64,000 nucleotides of DNA from Axinella damicornis (lineage: Eukaryota > Porifera > Demospongiae > Axinellida > Axinellidae). The position numbers were made by a program, and so were the translations under genes. Each line of letters starts with the position of its first letter. Position 1 is the stretch's first letter. The notes under the pieces are model-generated. The model searched no databases and was not told the origin of the DNA. It saw nothing but the letters and a program-made list of their open reading frames with translations. Positions 25,899 to 29,641 of the stretch are shown piece by piece. The DNA is taken from NCBI GenBank assembly GCA_963931865.1, contig OZ007517.1:8358676-8422675 (forward strand), given 5' to 3'.

Positions 25899-27934
25899 AC
25901 ACACAAACATAACCCATATGCACACACACACACAGTCATTACAAGGTAGTCGTCGTGTCTACTGGTAACAGAGGCATTGACACCAGGACTGAGGTCCCAG
26001 ACGATATGCTCCTCCCGGCCAGCCAGAGCCAGACCTACTACTATGCTGCAGGTGCCAGCATTGTGGGAGACCTCCAGACCTCGTTCTCTGTCGGGAATGG
26101 TCAGATCTCTGCACTGAATAGCATGGCATTTGAGAATGTTCGTCTGAGTGCAAACCAGCCGTACGTTTTCTTCACAAGGGCCTACTCCAGCGAGATAGTG
26201 AGTTACATAATACATGTGGGAAATGGGAGAGATGGAGTAGAGAGGGGGGAGAGAAGAGAAAGGAGGAGAGGAGGAATGAGGGTGGGAAGGAGGTAAAAGA
26301 AAGAGAGTATAGGAGGGACTCGGGGAAGGGAGAAGGGGAGGCTTGGCACATGCTAGTAGGCTTAAAATATCAAAATAATTTCTCTGCAGCCAACCGTATT
26401 CAATGACAGTCAAGTAACTCCAGTGTACAGTAAGTGCAATGGTTGTGTTGCAATGTTAGCATACATACGTGACGTAATATAATTTAATGTGCCTGTGATA
26501 TTGCAACCTGAGTATACATTCACAATACTATTGCTGAAGGGTGATGAGGAGGTTACTTCTGTATATTTCCTAGCCTCATTCCCAGGCCATTCTCACCTTC
26601 AGTATACTGTAAGCAATCAAATACTGGTGGTGGGAATGGCCTGGGAATGAGGTCATAGTTTCCTACTATTGTGCAAGAGAATGCCATGAAGAGCTGGTGG
26701 TAGAATTGTAAACAGTCAGAAAAAAGCCATGGCATGCCTGTAATGTAGCTCTCAAGGTTTATAAGAACTTTGATCCGGTAATTAATTGTAGGTGGTTTCA
26801 GCAAAGATGTAGGTGCAGGGAACTATAAATAAGATTCACAAATTTCTAGAACCGCAAAATTGGATGCTGTGTAATTGCTGAATATTACATTAGGGTGTGC
26901 AGGAAGCCTCATGCTAATAATTGGGTTTGCATGTTTTCTGGAGATACATAAAAATTAGTAGGGCTGCAAGTCTCGAGTCTTTTTTATGTCAAAATGGATG
27001 TACTCCAGATATGATAGCATACATTCCTTAGGTTACCTCACTTGTAGCCTCGTTCCCAGGCCTTCTACACCTCCAGTTTTTGATCGCTTGCAGTATGCAA
27101 AAAAATGCATGGCCCCTCCGTTTTTGCATACCCCCAAAACTGGAGGTGTAGAAGGGCTGGGAATGAGGCTACTCACTTATAATGTTTGTTAGGAGCTCTG
27201 TTTTCCCGTAGTCTTTGCTGAGGGCACATCACCTCCTGAAAGCAGCAGTGTTGGAGCTATTGCTGGTGCACTTGCAGCAGTGGGCAGTGTCACTATCTTC
27301 TCCATCAGTATTGTCGTCATGGTTGTTGTCATAGTTATTACTGTAACAAGGAGTCGTCGAGCCCGGTTTGACTTGCATAAGGAAGAGAGGTTAGGAAATC
27401 TATTGTACCTGTCTGATCTACAGGCATTAAATGACTGGGTTGCATAGCACAATTATTATGACTATTGCTTGCTGTCAATGACAATGCCTTGAGTTAACCA
27501 TTAATGAATGATTGTACCAATCTCCTACGGTGAATGTTCTTCCAATCCAAAGTTTGTAAGATAGAAGGCTAGCTGCATGTGTGATGATTGACTAGCCTCG
27601 TTCCCAGGCCCACTTTCGGTTCCATACTGCAAGCAACGAAAATCTGGGTGGGGGCCTGGGATTGAGGCTAATGATTGACCAATGTCTGGTAACTTTCAGC
27701 CACAGTGCAGCTGACATGTCTGGACGTGCCTCTGAGATCAAGTTTAAAGAGAACATCCAAATGGCAGAATGTATGGCATATGGGAGTCTTGCTACACATC
27801 AAGCACGAGGAAGAGGGAATTACTCGGTTGGCCAAAGTCTTCCTGGTGCAGTGATCGAAGGACAACAGAGAGAGGAGGGTGAAAAATATGCCTGTGAAGA
27901 TAATGATGAAATTTATGAACCTATACCTAATTAG
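285..27934 (+). CDS. Gene A: multi-Ig/FN3 single-pass receptor, 5' incomplete
   Basis: Joined exons listed below give about 2,630 codons in 30 exons (31 if the doubtful 8136-8267 exon is used). Order: FN3, FN3, PCC-Ig, Ig, FN3, fourteen further Ig exons, FN3 split over two exons, FN3 with an RRKR site, Pro linker, FN3 split over two exons, a juxtamembrane region, a transmembrane helix and a tail. All domain exons are phase 1-1; only the last exons change phase, and they join in frame (0, 1, 2, 0, 1, 2). Many NxS/T sites suit an extracellular protein. The signal peptide must lie left of the window; gene B shows what it may look like. No kinase or phosphatase domain follows the membrane helix. 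Adhesion or recognition function is inference from architecture. Confidence 0.85.
915..1205 (+). CDS. Gene A exon A2: FN3 domain
   Basis: 97 codons, phase 1-1, acceptor GCTATTAG and donor GGTAAGG. FN3 signs are VQWDRV, GYTLRY and the G..E.T.Y.I.V pattern near the end. Two Cys-containing positions and the NSEITGY segment are shared with B4, B6 and B8, which form a sub-family that always follows an A1-like FN3. Confidence 0.87.
1490..1735 (+). repeat. Degenerate minisatellite in intron
   Basis: Units built on CACAGCGTTCACAGTACGTT and CGAGACTAC recur about every 35-40 bp. The same array is present at 44955-45200 in gene B, so it predates the gene duplication. It gives several overlapping spurious ORFs in all forward frames, as expected for a repeat. 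Confidence 0.65.
2530..2612 (+). repeat. 42-bp tandem repeat
   Basis: Two copies of a unit starting GAGCACGATGCCAATCC, plus a partial third, lie in tandem. Gene B lacks this array. Confidence 0.7.
4294..4623 (+). CDS. Gene A exon A3: PCC-type Ig-like domain
   Basis: 110 codons, phase 1-1, acceptor TTTTCAG and donor GGTGAGTCC. The domain has ALLCTTTYSPCC, QWFLPDG and GIFRCDI: a first Ig cysteine, an extra Cys-Cys, the core Trp and the second cysteine, but no canonical YxC. Paralogues are B2 (first domain after the gene B signal peptide) and B9. I remember similar PCC domains in sponge proteins, so family membership rests partly on memory. Confidence 0.83.
4624..5254 (+). other. Intron A3-A4
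   Basis: Ordinary intron sequence. The matching gene B intron is more than twice as long because of the 46796-47273 insertion. No exon seen. Confidence 0.55.
5255..5554 (+). CDS. Gene A exon A4: Ig domain (I-set-like)
   Basis: 100 codons, phase 1-1, acceptor ACTCCAG, donor AGTAAGT. Ig pattern: LTC in strand B, FSWRRDG with the core Trp, LTVTGRRAGQYECSV with the YxC. Paralogue B10 differs at only about eight residues. Confidence 0.9.
5786..6055 (+). CDS. Gene A exon A5: FN3 domain
   Basis: 90 codons, phase 1-1. Classic FN3: PPTDLTVEPVGPTSIRVSW, GYRIYYQ, YTLGNLQDGLTYSITMVAL. Paralogue B11. A frame-broken relative lies at about 39842-40078 upstream of gene B exon B3. Confidence 0.92.
6056..6752 (+). 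other. Intron A5-A6
   Basis: 697 bp, no exon or clear repeat recognised. Ends in TTTCTACAG. Confidence 0.5.
6753..7070 (+). CDS. Gene A exon A6: Ig domain, type a
   Basis: 106 codons, phase 1-1. LTCTV in strand B, VQWLGPSG core Trp, LQFTPVRTSHGGLYTC before the second Cys, and an ending in LTVQS. These are the marks of the 'a' Ig type. Only 137 bp separate it from its 'b' partner A7. Paralogue B12. Confidence 0.9.
7208..7534 (+). CDS. Gene A exon A7: Ig domain, type b
   Basis: 109 codons, phase 1-1. The 'b' marks are a VPxP start, the SVVDTNISVNISW segment carrying the core Trp, GTYSC, and a Gly at the end. Paralogue B13 has two extra codons between the Trp and the second Cys. Confidence 0.9.
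7610..8111. mobile_element. TTAA-flanked insertion, piggyBac-like MITE
   Basis: 502 bp lies between two TTAA copies (7606-7609 and 8112-8115). Gene B has one TTAA at the matching place (TCCTGTTAATGGACTGG), a clean empty site. Ends read inward as CCGTTTACCAG and CTCTTTAGGGG, a weak terminal inverted repeat sharing TTTA. TTAA duplication is the hallmark of piggyBac transposition. No transposase is present, so it is non-autonomous. Confidence 0.65.
8136..8267 (+). CDS. Possible extra exon of gene A (44 codons)
   Basis: Between CTCCCAG and CAGGTGGAT an open phase 1-1 segment of exactly 44 codons contains five Cys (FCNMDSECGCNT and RVLCVEA). It is not a recognisable domain. Gene B at about 50931-51062 has an in-frame stop, small indels and a lost donor (GT to TT). 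It may be a small optional exon of gene A or a dying relic. Transcript evidence would decide. Confidence 0.35.
9098..10205 (-). mobile_element. 1.1-kb insertion in gene A intron with (ATT)n end
   Basis: Gene B is continuous across this point (TTCGCCCATTAATGGATGG), while gene A has about 1.1 kb more. The left end is an (ATT)n run of about 10 units (9101-9130). Read on the minus strand this is a 3' (AAT)n tail, as in several non-LTR retrotransposon and SINE families. A minus-strand ORF (9545-9985) lies inside. Target duplication was not clear, so the class is inferred. Confidence 0.45.
9545..9985 (-). CDS. Unassigned acidic ORF inside the 1.1-kb insertion
   Basis: 146 codons on the minus strand, rich in Ser, Thr, Asp and Glu, with stretches such as TELETDSPSSELSGTDEPSD. 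An overlapping minus frame upstream (9858-10046) contains an Arg-rich QRRRRRKPRSR stretch. No known domain recognised. It could be a fragment of an element-encoded protein or chance. Confidence 0.25.
   Translation of the reverse strand: MLQLPPNRASVEGEGNQGPVLKLRVPTPSTVSSLTSVPNDIPESVNRKLSLIDEHPSSQCTLVTPIRTTSSAVTEVDVLADVPDMEVDSAVPGTEDTELETDSPSSELSGTDEPSDSDSMVENDLDQLCTAKSTEFKMRNNIPGFD
10354..10656 (+). CDS. Gene A exon A9: Ig domain, type a
   Basis: 101 codons, phase 1-1. DLSHTVTISESG start, LTCTVDVSIQPVVHW, LTFNPLLTSHGGPYTC, ending VTVQS. Paralogue B14. The intron to A10 is only 77 bp. Confidence 0.9.
10734..11060 (+). CDS. Gene A exon A10: Ig domain, type b
   Basis: 109 codons, phase 1-1. VGSLSLSTSREP start, LTCTASLSPSVDTSVTVVVTW, SDSGNYTC, ending VVVG. 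Gene B has two close relatives, B15 and B17. Confidence 0.9.
11210..11512 (+). CDS. Gene A exon A11: Ig domain, type a
   Basis: 101 codons, phase 1-1, very close to A9 and to B16 and B18: DLSHTVTISESG, VVQWIHSNGT, SHGGPYTC, VTVQS. It is the product of a recent duplication of the a-b unit. Confidence 0.9.
11550..11632 (+). repeat. Direct repeat spanning the A12 splice acceptor
   Basis: The stretch CGTATGACTGCGTGCTTGTT plus TTTCTTGCTAGTTG occurs twice in succession, giving two equivalent acceptors 46-47 bp apart (TTGCTAG at about 11583 and at 11629). Only the second leads into the full Ig exon. Gene B has one copy. Confidence 0.75.
11630..11959 (+). CDS. Gene A exon A12: Ig domain, type b
   Basis: 110 codons, phase 1-1. 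VAPLHLSVSPER start, LTCTAVLIASVDTSVTVVFAW, SDSGTYTC, ending MVVG. Paralogue B19. Its acceptor lies in the duplicated segment described separately. Confidence 0.89.
12061..12169 (+). pseudogene. Truncated type a Ig exon (relic of A13)
   Basis: Starts after TTCTCTAG like the intact B20 exon and reads LTISESGTGIAG and NVTCTVDVSMRPVVQY. It is then cut by a deletion that joins it to ACAGGTATGTTAGC, sequence lying 0.2 kb beyond the exon in gene B. A segment ending at that GT would be 109 nt and shift the frame. Skipping keeps the frame (both neighbours are phase 1) and leaves two 'b' domains, A12 and A14, adjacent. Confidence 0.75.
12170..13043 (+). other. Intron before A14
   Basis: Contains about 0.57 kb (12331-12905) missing from gene B, ending in degenerate short repeats around GGCCAGCTTAT and CTGTAAACTG. 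No exon seen. Confidence 0.5.
13044..13394 (+). CDS. Gene A exon A14: Ig domain, type b
   Basis: 117 codons, phase 1-1. VPSPTVSVTTETP start, LKCSITLNHDAVDTTVNIG, VTWMGPQG, GNYTCEA, ending SVEG. Paralogue B21. Its 'a' partner (12061) is broken in gene A but intact in gene B. Confidence 0.9.
13535..13618. mobile_element. Foldback MITE, TAGCCTCGTTCCCAGGC family, copy 1
   Basis: 84-bp near-perfect palindrome with ends TAGCCTCGTTCCCAGGCT and its complement and a TATGCGAC-type core. It is absent from the matching gene B intron. Other copies: 26571-26653, 27045-27171, 27593-27670 and a partial one at 49099. Confidence 0.8.
13708..14040 (+). CDS. Gene A exon A15: Ig domain, type a
   Basis: 111 codons, phase 1-1. 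LPPPEVNI start, LTCSVTVVENVYSPPAIQW, LKFNRTRTSDRGQYNC, ending VSVQG. Paralogue B22. 72 bp of intron separate it from A16. Confidence 0.9.
14113..14454 (+). CDS. Gene A exon A16: Ig domain, type b
   Basis: 114 codons, phase 1-1. VPPPQITISGSP start, LTCYIQLDPAVDTEVSVTGMW, DDGLFTCAA with Phe in place of the usual Tyr, ending TVTG. Paralogue B23. Confidence 0.9.
14455..15566 (+). other. Intron A16-A17
   Basis: 1.1 kb, no exon. The matching gene B intron is expanded to 5.9 kb by a 335-bp MITE and the LTR retrotransposon, so this copy is the empty-site reference for both. Confidence 0.65.
15567..15896 (+). CDS. Gene A exon A17: Ig domain, type a
   Basis: 110 codons, phase 1-1. PPTIMITSDGDP start, LTCTVTENLTADGVITW, LKFNPLRTSHGGGYTC, ending AVLS. 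Paralogue B24 is two codons shorter. 68 bp of intron to A18. Confidence 0.9.
15965..16318 (+). CDS. Gene A exon A18: Ig domain, type b
   Basis: 118 codons, phase 1-1. VPQPTISISSNR start, LSCSIQLNSSVDTNVNVSHKW, GDYACEA, ending TVEG. Paralogue B25. Confidence 0.9.
16642..16968 (+). CDS. Gene A exon A19: Ig domain, type a
   Basis: 109 codons, phase 1-1. The acceptor is the less common CACTGAAG, fixed by the phase and by the identical arrangement in B26. ALPAPQLDIRTAG start, LTCTALVVKNLVVEPTVEW, SHAGQYTC, ending VIVQS. 67 bp of intron to A20. Confidence 0.88.
17036..17398 (+). CDS. Gene A exon A20: Ig domain, type b
   Basis: 121 codons, phase 1-1. VPAPTVTISPVQ start, LSCTITLDPAVNTAVNVTGTW, GGLYICEA, ending DVQG. 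The gene B counterpart B27 matches only over its first dozen codons before the window ends. Confidence 0.9.
17796..18232 (+). mobile_element. Non-autonomous element, CACTCCTGGTAGGGG family, copy 1
   Basis: Starts ACACTCCTGGTAGGGGAAAA and ends CTACCATAGGAGTGTGGTTG, so the ends form a short inverted repeat. Internal blocks such as GGCCGCCATTGCT and TGAGCGCTGT recur in the copies at about 42953-43500 (same strand) and 46796-47273 (opposite strand). No coding capacity. Confidence 0.65.
18614..19165. mobile_element. 552-bp palindromic MITE with 9-bp target duplication
   Basis: Ends GGGCAAGTGGAAAAGGCGG and its complement, flanked by identical CTTAGAAGC at 18605-18613 and 19166-19174. Long arms: next to each end is an array of GGACAC/GGACGC hexamers, then a GCCCTTTTCAGC block and an AGCAGAGGTCAAAGGCCAC block, all mirrored. 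A 9-bp duplication is typical of Mutator-like elements. No transposase. Confidence 0.85.
19198..19334. mobile_element. 137-bp palindromic MITE in a TA site
   Basis: Ends CTACCAGCTGCTGTGG and its complement, with TA on each side (19196-19197, 19335-19336). Nearly the whole element folds back, with CTGTTATTCAATTAGA in both arms. A TA duplication and simple inverted repeats suggest a Tc1/mariner-mobilised element; the class is inference. Confidence 0.7.
19794..20126 (+). CDS. Gene A exon A21: Ig domain, type a
   Basis: 111 codons, phase 1-1. ALPLPNVSFTAS start, LTCTVQVV with VTWLDASG, THQGSYTCRACI, ending TLQG. It is the last Ig of the array and has no 'b' partner: FN3 exons follow. Two additional Cys (RACI, DHC) may form a private bridge. 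Confidence 0.88.
20127..20458 (+). other. Intron A21-A22
   Basis: 332 bp with a TACGTACGTATG palindromic cluster near 20280-20320. No exon seen. Confidence 0.5.
20459..20713 (+). CDS. Gene A exon A22: FN3 domain, first part
   Basis: 85 codons, phase 1-1. VPSSIRNLMVARVSDNSISITW, GIVSYTIEVGEY, FTLTIAAQGL. The strands for the end of the domain are missing here and are supplied by A23, so this is the first of the FN3 domains split by an intron. Confidence 0.82.
20714..21426 (+). other. Intron A22-A23
   Basis: 713 bp with a degenerate internal repeat (CACATGTTGA, GAGATGTAT and CCAGCCAGTACAACCTCA-like blocks twice, about 20815-20960 and 20990-21140). No exon seen. Confidence 0.5.
21427..21519 (+). 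CDS. Gene A exon A23: FN3 domain, last strands
   Basis: 31 codons, phase 1-1, acceptor CCTCCAG and donor GGTATGG. FVPFSANVTAVNLAGPGDPTD matches the F-G strands of FN3 domains and completes A22. Confidence 0.75.
21520..22171 (+). other. Intron A23-A24
   Basis: 652 bp. Includes a GCTGCTGCTCCCC-type imperfect repeat at 21665-21750. No exon recognised. Confidence 0.5.
22172..22444 (+). CDS. Gene A exon A24: FN3 domain with RRKR site
   Basis: 91 codons, phase 1-1. PETAPHNVTVNRL, MNVSWVPL, IYVITYEPASGG, then GNRRKRQLQEAQA, LRPGVPYDVTVSGQ. Arg-Arg-Lys-Arg meets the furin R-X-K/R-R rule and sits in the C-C' loop, an exposed position. Proteolytic maturation into two chains is an inference. Similar cleavage is known in type IIa receptor phosphatases and the insulin receptor. 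Confidence 0.83.
22600..23041. mobile_element. Poly-G/C-rich MITE with CAGNGGCGGAT ends
   Basis: Left end CAGTGGCGGATCTAGG followed by a G28 run (22614-22641); right end complement CAGGGGCGGATACAG preceded by C18 (22998-23015). The internal segment GCAAAGGTGCCACGAGAGCC also occurs at 3868-3900, where a C22 run and GTATCCGCCCCTG end lie at 4013-4078, indicating a second copy with a missing left end. Target duplication not identified. Confidence 0.6.
23294..23347 (+). CDS. Gene A exon A25: Pro-rich linker
   Basis: 18 codons, phase 1-1, acceptor TTCTCCAG, donor AGTTAGTG. Sequence PVVRAPPEPTPVPPPN looks like an extended hinge between FN3 domains. Being symmetric it could be included or skipped without a frame change. 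Confidence 0.65.
23348..23868 (+). other. Intron A25-A26
   Basis: 521 bp containing two related blocks (ATGCTTGAGCTG after a TTTTAGCAG-like run, near 23565 and 23795). They look like an internal duplication rather than exons. Confidence 0.45.
23869..23975 (+). CDS. Gene A exon A26a: FN3 domain, first half
   Basis: 107 nt, phase 1 to 0. APSEPQDLQVVNV, LGLTWHPPANPNG and IITQYT are strands A to C of an FN3 domain. Donor ACGGTTAGG. The phase-0 end fits exon 24288, giving ITQYTVCYS across the junction. Confidence 0.75.
24060..24260 (+). repeat. (CCTC/CCCT)n polypyrimidine tract
   Basis: About 200 bp of almost pure C and T on the + strand, mostly CCCT units (24127-24195). It lies just before the TGCATAG acceptor of exon 24288 and is part of this short intron, so it may act as a very strong polypyrimidine tract. 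It also generates Pro-rich and Gly-rich spurious ORFs. Confidence 0.85.
24288..24474 (+). CDS. Gene A exon A26b: FN3 domain, second half
   Basis: 187 nt, phase 0 to 1. The acceptor at ATGCATAG (24282-24287) was chosen because it alone restores the frame. The nearer TGTCCAG at 24312 would give a stop. It reads VCYSILCPGSNDL, YTLDGLSPGTTYNIRVTATT and ends FG, the strands C to G of an FN3 domain. Confidence 0.75.
24481..24545 (+). repeat. 32-bp tandem duplication
   Basis: ATTATGGAGATTTAGAAATT plus AACTGATGTCA occurs twice in succession just after the A26b donor. Confidence 0.85.
24875..24965 (+). CDS. Gene A exon A27: start of juxtamembrane module
   Basis: 91 nt, phase 1 to 2. YPPQISGFPTTVQGIYSMSI and TTYGPI; the junction with A28 gives YGPISHYKVVVV. 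Alignable by eye with the RYGPISHY-type strand of receptor tyrosine phosphatase juxtamembrane domains. Confidence 0.72.
25027..25105 (+). repeat. 79-nt intronic hairpin
   Basis: CAGCAACAGCATCAGAGCAG and its complement form a 32-bp stem with one mismatch and a 15-nt loop, inside intron A27-A28 on the sense strand. It could be a precursor microRNA-like hairpin or a tiny foldback element. Confidence 0.7.
25859..25935 (+). repeat. (AC)n microsatellite at a splice acceptor
   Basis: A CA run (25859-25896), a short break, then a second CA run ending in CACACAG, which is the acceptor of exon A28. Upstream (25700-25810) is a CT-rich tract. Length change here could affect splicing. Confidence 0.8.
25936..26197 (+). 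CDS. Gene A exon A28: juxtamembrane module
   Basis: 262 nt, phase 2 to 0. HYKVVVVSTGNRG, PDDMLLPASQSQTYYYAAG, FSVGNGQ and PYVFFTRAYSSEI. The order Y-VVVV, Y-AA, F-VG-G, YVFF-RA is that of the extracellular juxtamembrane region of receptor tyrosine phosphatases. Assignment is by eye. No phosphatase domain follows. Confidence 0.75.
26390..26429 (+). CDS. Gene A exon A29: 13-codon stalk exon
   Basis: 40 nt, phase 0 to 1, acceptor TCTGCAG, donor CAGTAAGT. Encodes PTVFNDSQVTPVY. It continues the juxtamembrane stalk and is needed to keep the frame between A28 and the membrane exon. Confidence 0.7.
26571..26653. mobile_element. Foldback MITE, TAGCCTCGTTCCCAGGC family, copy 2
   Basis: TAGCCTCATTCCCAGGCCAT and the mirrored ATGGCCTGGGAATGAGG. 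Flanks share a TTTCC-ending block, a degraded target duplication. Confidence 0.7.
27045..27171. mobile_element. Foldback MITE, TAGCCTCGTTCCCAGGC family, copy 3
   Basis: 127 bp, ends TAGCCTCGTTCCCAGG and complement, core with CCTCCAGTTTT mirrored. CTCACTT is repeated on both sides (27037-27043, 27172-27178). Confidence 0.8.
27212..27389 (+). CDS. Gene A exon A30: transmembrane helix
   Basis: 178 nt, phase 1 to 2. Stalk FAEGTSPPESSS, then a run of about 30 small and hydrophobic residues ending IVVMVVVIVITV, then the basic stop RSRRARF. A type I single-pass membrane anchor, cytoplasm after the Arg cluster. Confidence 0.9.
27593..27670. mobile_element. Foldback MITE, TAGCCTCGTTCCCAGGC family, copy 4
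   Basis: 78 bp, ends TAGCCTCGTTCCCAGGCC and GGCCTGGGATTGAGGCTA, flanked by a perfect 9-bp duplication ATGATTGAC (27584-27592, 27671-27679). It ends 29 bp before the last gene A exon. Confidence 0.88.
27700..27934 (+). CDS. Gene A exon A31: cytoplasmic tail and stop
   Basis: 235 nt starting phase 2, stop TAG at 27932. Tail of 77 residues after the junction, about 90 with A30. Tyrosine motifs: MAYGSL (YxxL, close to an ITIM), NYSV, and near the C-terminus DEIYEPI (acidic, YxxI, SH2-site-like). No enzymatic domain. No AATAAA is evident in the next 130 bp. Confidence 0.88.
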
Positions 27935-28758
27935 ACGGTATAATTAGGACCAGTTTTGTAGCTATGCACTGTACTAATATTGTGAAACTTTTATATACCT
28001 TTGGAGTGTTCATTTTAACTTGAAGACAATTATTGTATAATTATACAGTACACTGTGTCTGAGGAATGGGTGTTGTTTTTATAGTCCAGAGAGTATAACT
28101 ATACTGCCTAGCTGTCTGAGCCACCTTTATGAGAACTTGCTTGGGACCCTCATGCAGATGACAATGGATTCCTGTCAAAATGAATGGAAGTACTCAACAG
28201 TCTGGGTATAAGTACGTACTGGGTCTGGTGAACTGCATCCGCAATCTGTTGATCTGGGCGATCTGTACTATAACTAGGAGAATGCATGGCATTGTGGGGC
28301 AAGCGTGAGCGAGTGCAATGCAATGCAGAACAAGTATTTTCATGCATGCAAATGCAGTCAGTCAAATTTTTAATGTCCCCTGCCAATGCAGCCGACCAGC
28401 TTGCAGCAGATGGAAAAGAACTCCTCGTGACAACTTCTTTTCGTGTAGTAGAAAGGCCACTGGAATGACCGGTGCTTCTTCAAAAAGGGTGTGTCGGAAA
28501 GTCAGGGTTAATATGTAGAAATCCCCCAATTGAAAGGTGGTATCATAAGATAGTAGCTAATTGGGGTGAGGGTGAGTCCACTAGTAACACTACTCGATCG
28601 AGCTCTTCAAGTAGTGCTGTGTGAGCACAGACACATACTAGGTCAGGGTGTGTACGTATTGCATGCACAAAATCAGGCATATCTGTTGCCAGTTCGTGGA
28701 GGTTATACAAAGAATCGTGACAAACGTTGCCTCTCAAGCATCTTGTGTCTTACATTCT

Positions 28759-29179
28759 TTACCTGTTTCTTATTATGAGGCTGCAGAACAGAAGCGTGTG
28801 TTGGGGGTGGAACTTGTGTGATGTGGCTTCTGTAAACCTTTGCTGTTGTGGTGTGCGTACATTCCTTTTATAGGCTTCGAAGAACAGATGGGCATGTTCA
28901 AATGTGTGGCCTTGTGATGTGCTTTGCAGAGTTTCCGTGGTGGAAGTTGACCGCAGCATTTCCTTTGAACTACTTGGGGTGAGCAGTTGGTATGCATGCT
29001 TCATGAAAGCAGAGGATGGCCCATTTGGTGTGCTTATCTGGAAATAGGATTTCTGCACTTTGGGATTTTTCTTTGGTAGTTGTCGTACTCCCTGGTTTGT
29101 CCACCGATACAGGTCACAGCGCCAATCATCTGTAATGGTTGTTAAGGCATTTTCATGAGGCCTAGGCTTCTGTGAGTCT
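28759..29179 (-). pseudogene. Unassigned coding fragment, minus strand
   Basis: An open frame of about 139 codons extends upstream of the first ATG/GTG. Near its start it reads ENALTTITDDWRCDLYRW, then NQGVRQLPKKNPKV, SYFQISTPNG and FMKHAYQLL. The Trp/Cys/Tyr-rich composition looks like real protein rather than chance. I do not recognise the family. No clear start or promoter, so it may be a last exon or a fragment of a transposon-derived gene. Confidence 0.35.
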
Positions 29180-29607
29180 TACTATCACAAGTAGAGGAAC
29201 AAAACTGACTGCTTTATTTTTCTCCATGCAGGTAATCTGCAAATGAAGATATGTACACATGCACGGCAACAGAGTCTGATCGGTGATTGGTCACTGCAGC
29301 AGTGTTTGCTTCCGTGACTCTGAGTCTTCCGAAGTAGATAAATTGGGAATGGAATGGTGTTACACATTATAAACTCTGCAAAGTTCCTCCTAACATTTCC
29401 CAAGCTAGTAGCTAGGTATATTAAAACTGGCACTGTATTCTATAGCACTGTACTATGCGTAATCTATAGGCTTTGCACACAGCACAACAAAAAATGCGGG
29501 TAAGGGATGAGAAACAAATAGTGGCCTTCTAGCTATACTTTATGGATGATGCTGCTTTGTGTCATCATCGCTCTGATAGATGTATTACATTCAGCGTGGG
29601 TGTGGTT

Positions 29608-29608
<1 letters not shown>

Positions 29609-29641
<33 letters not shown>
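29609..29641 (+). repeat. G33 homopolymer
   Basis: 33 consecutive G. Similar runs occur at 31091-31119 (G29) and 30232-30243 (G12). Capable of G-quadruplex formation. Exact lengths in an assembly are unreliable. Confidence 0.9.

Noticed and set aside
25656..26413. Minus-strand ORFs with VCVCVC runs
   Set aside because: They arise from the (AC)n microsatellite and from the antisense of exon A28.
27700..27934. Classical ITAM in the tail
   Set aside because: YGSL and YEPI are too far apart, and YACE lacks the hydrophobic +3 residue.
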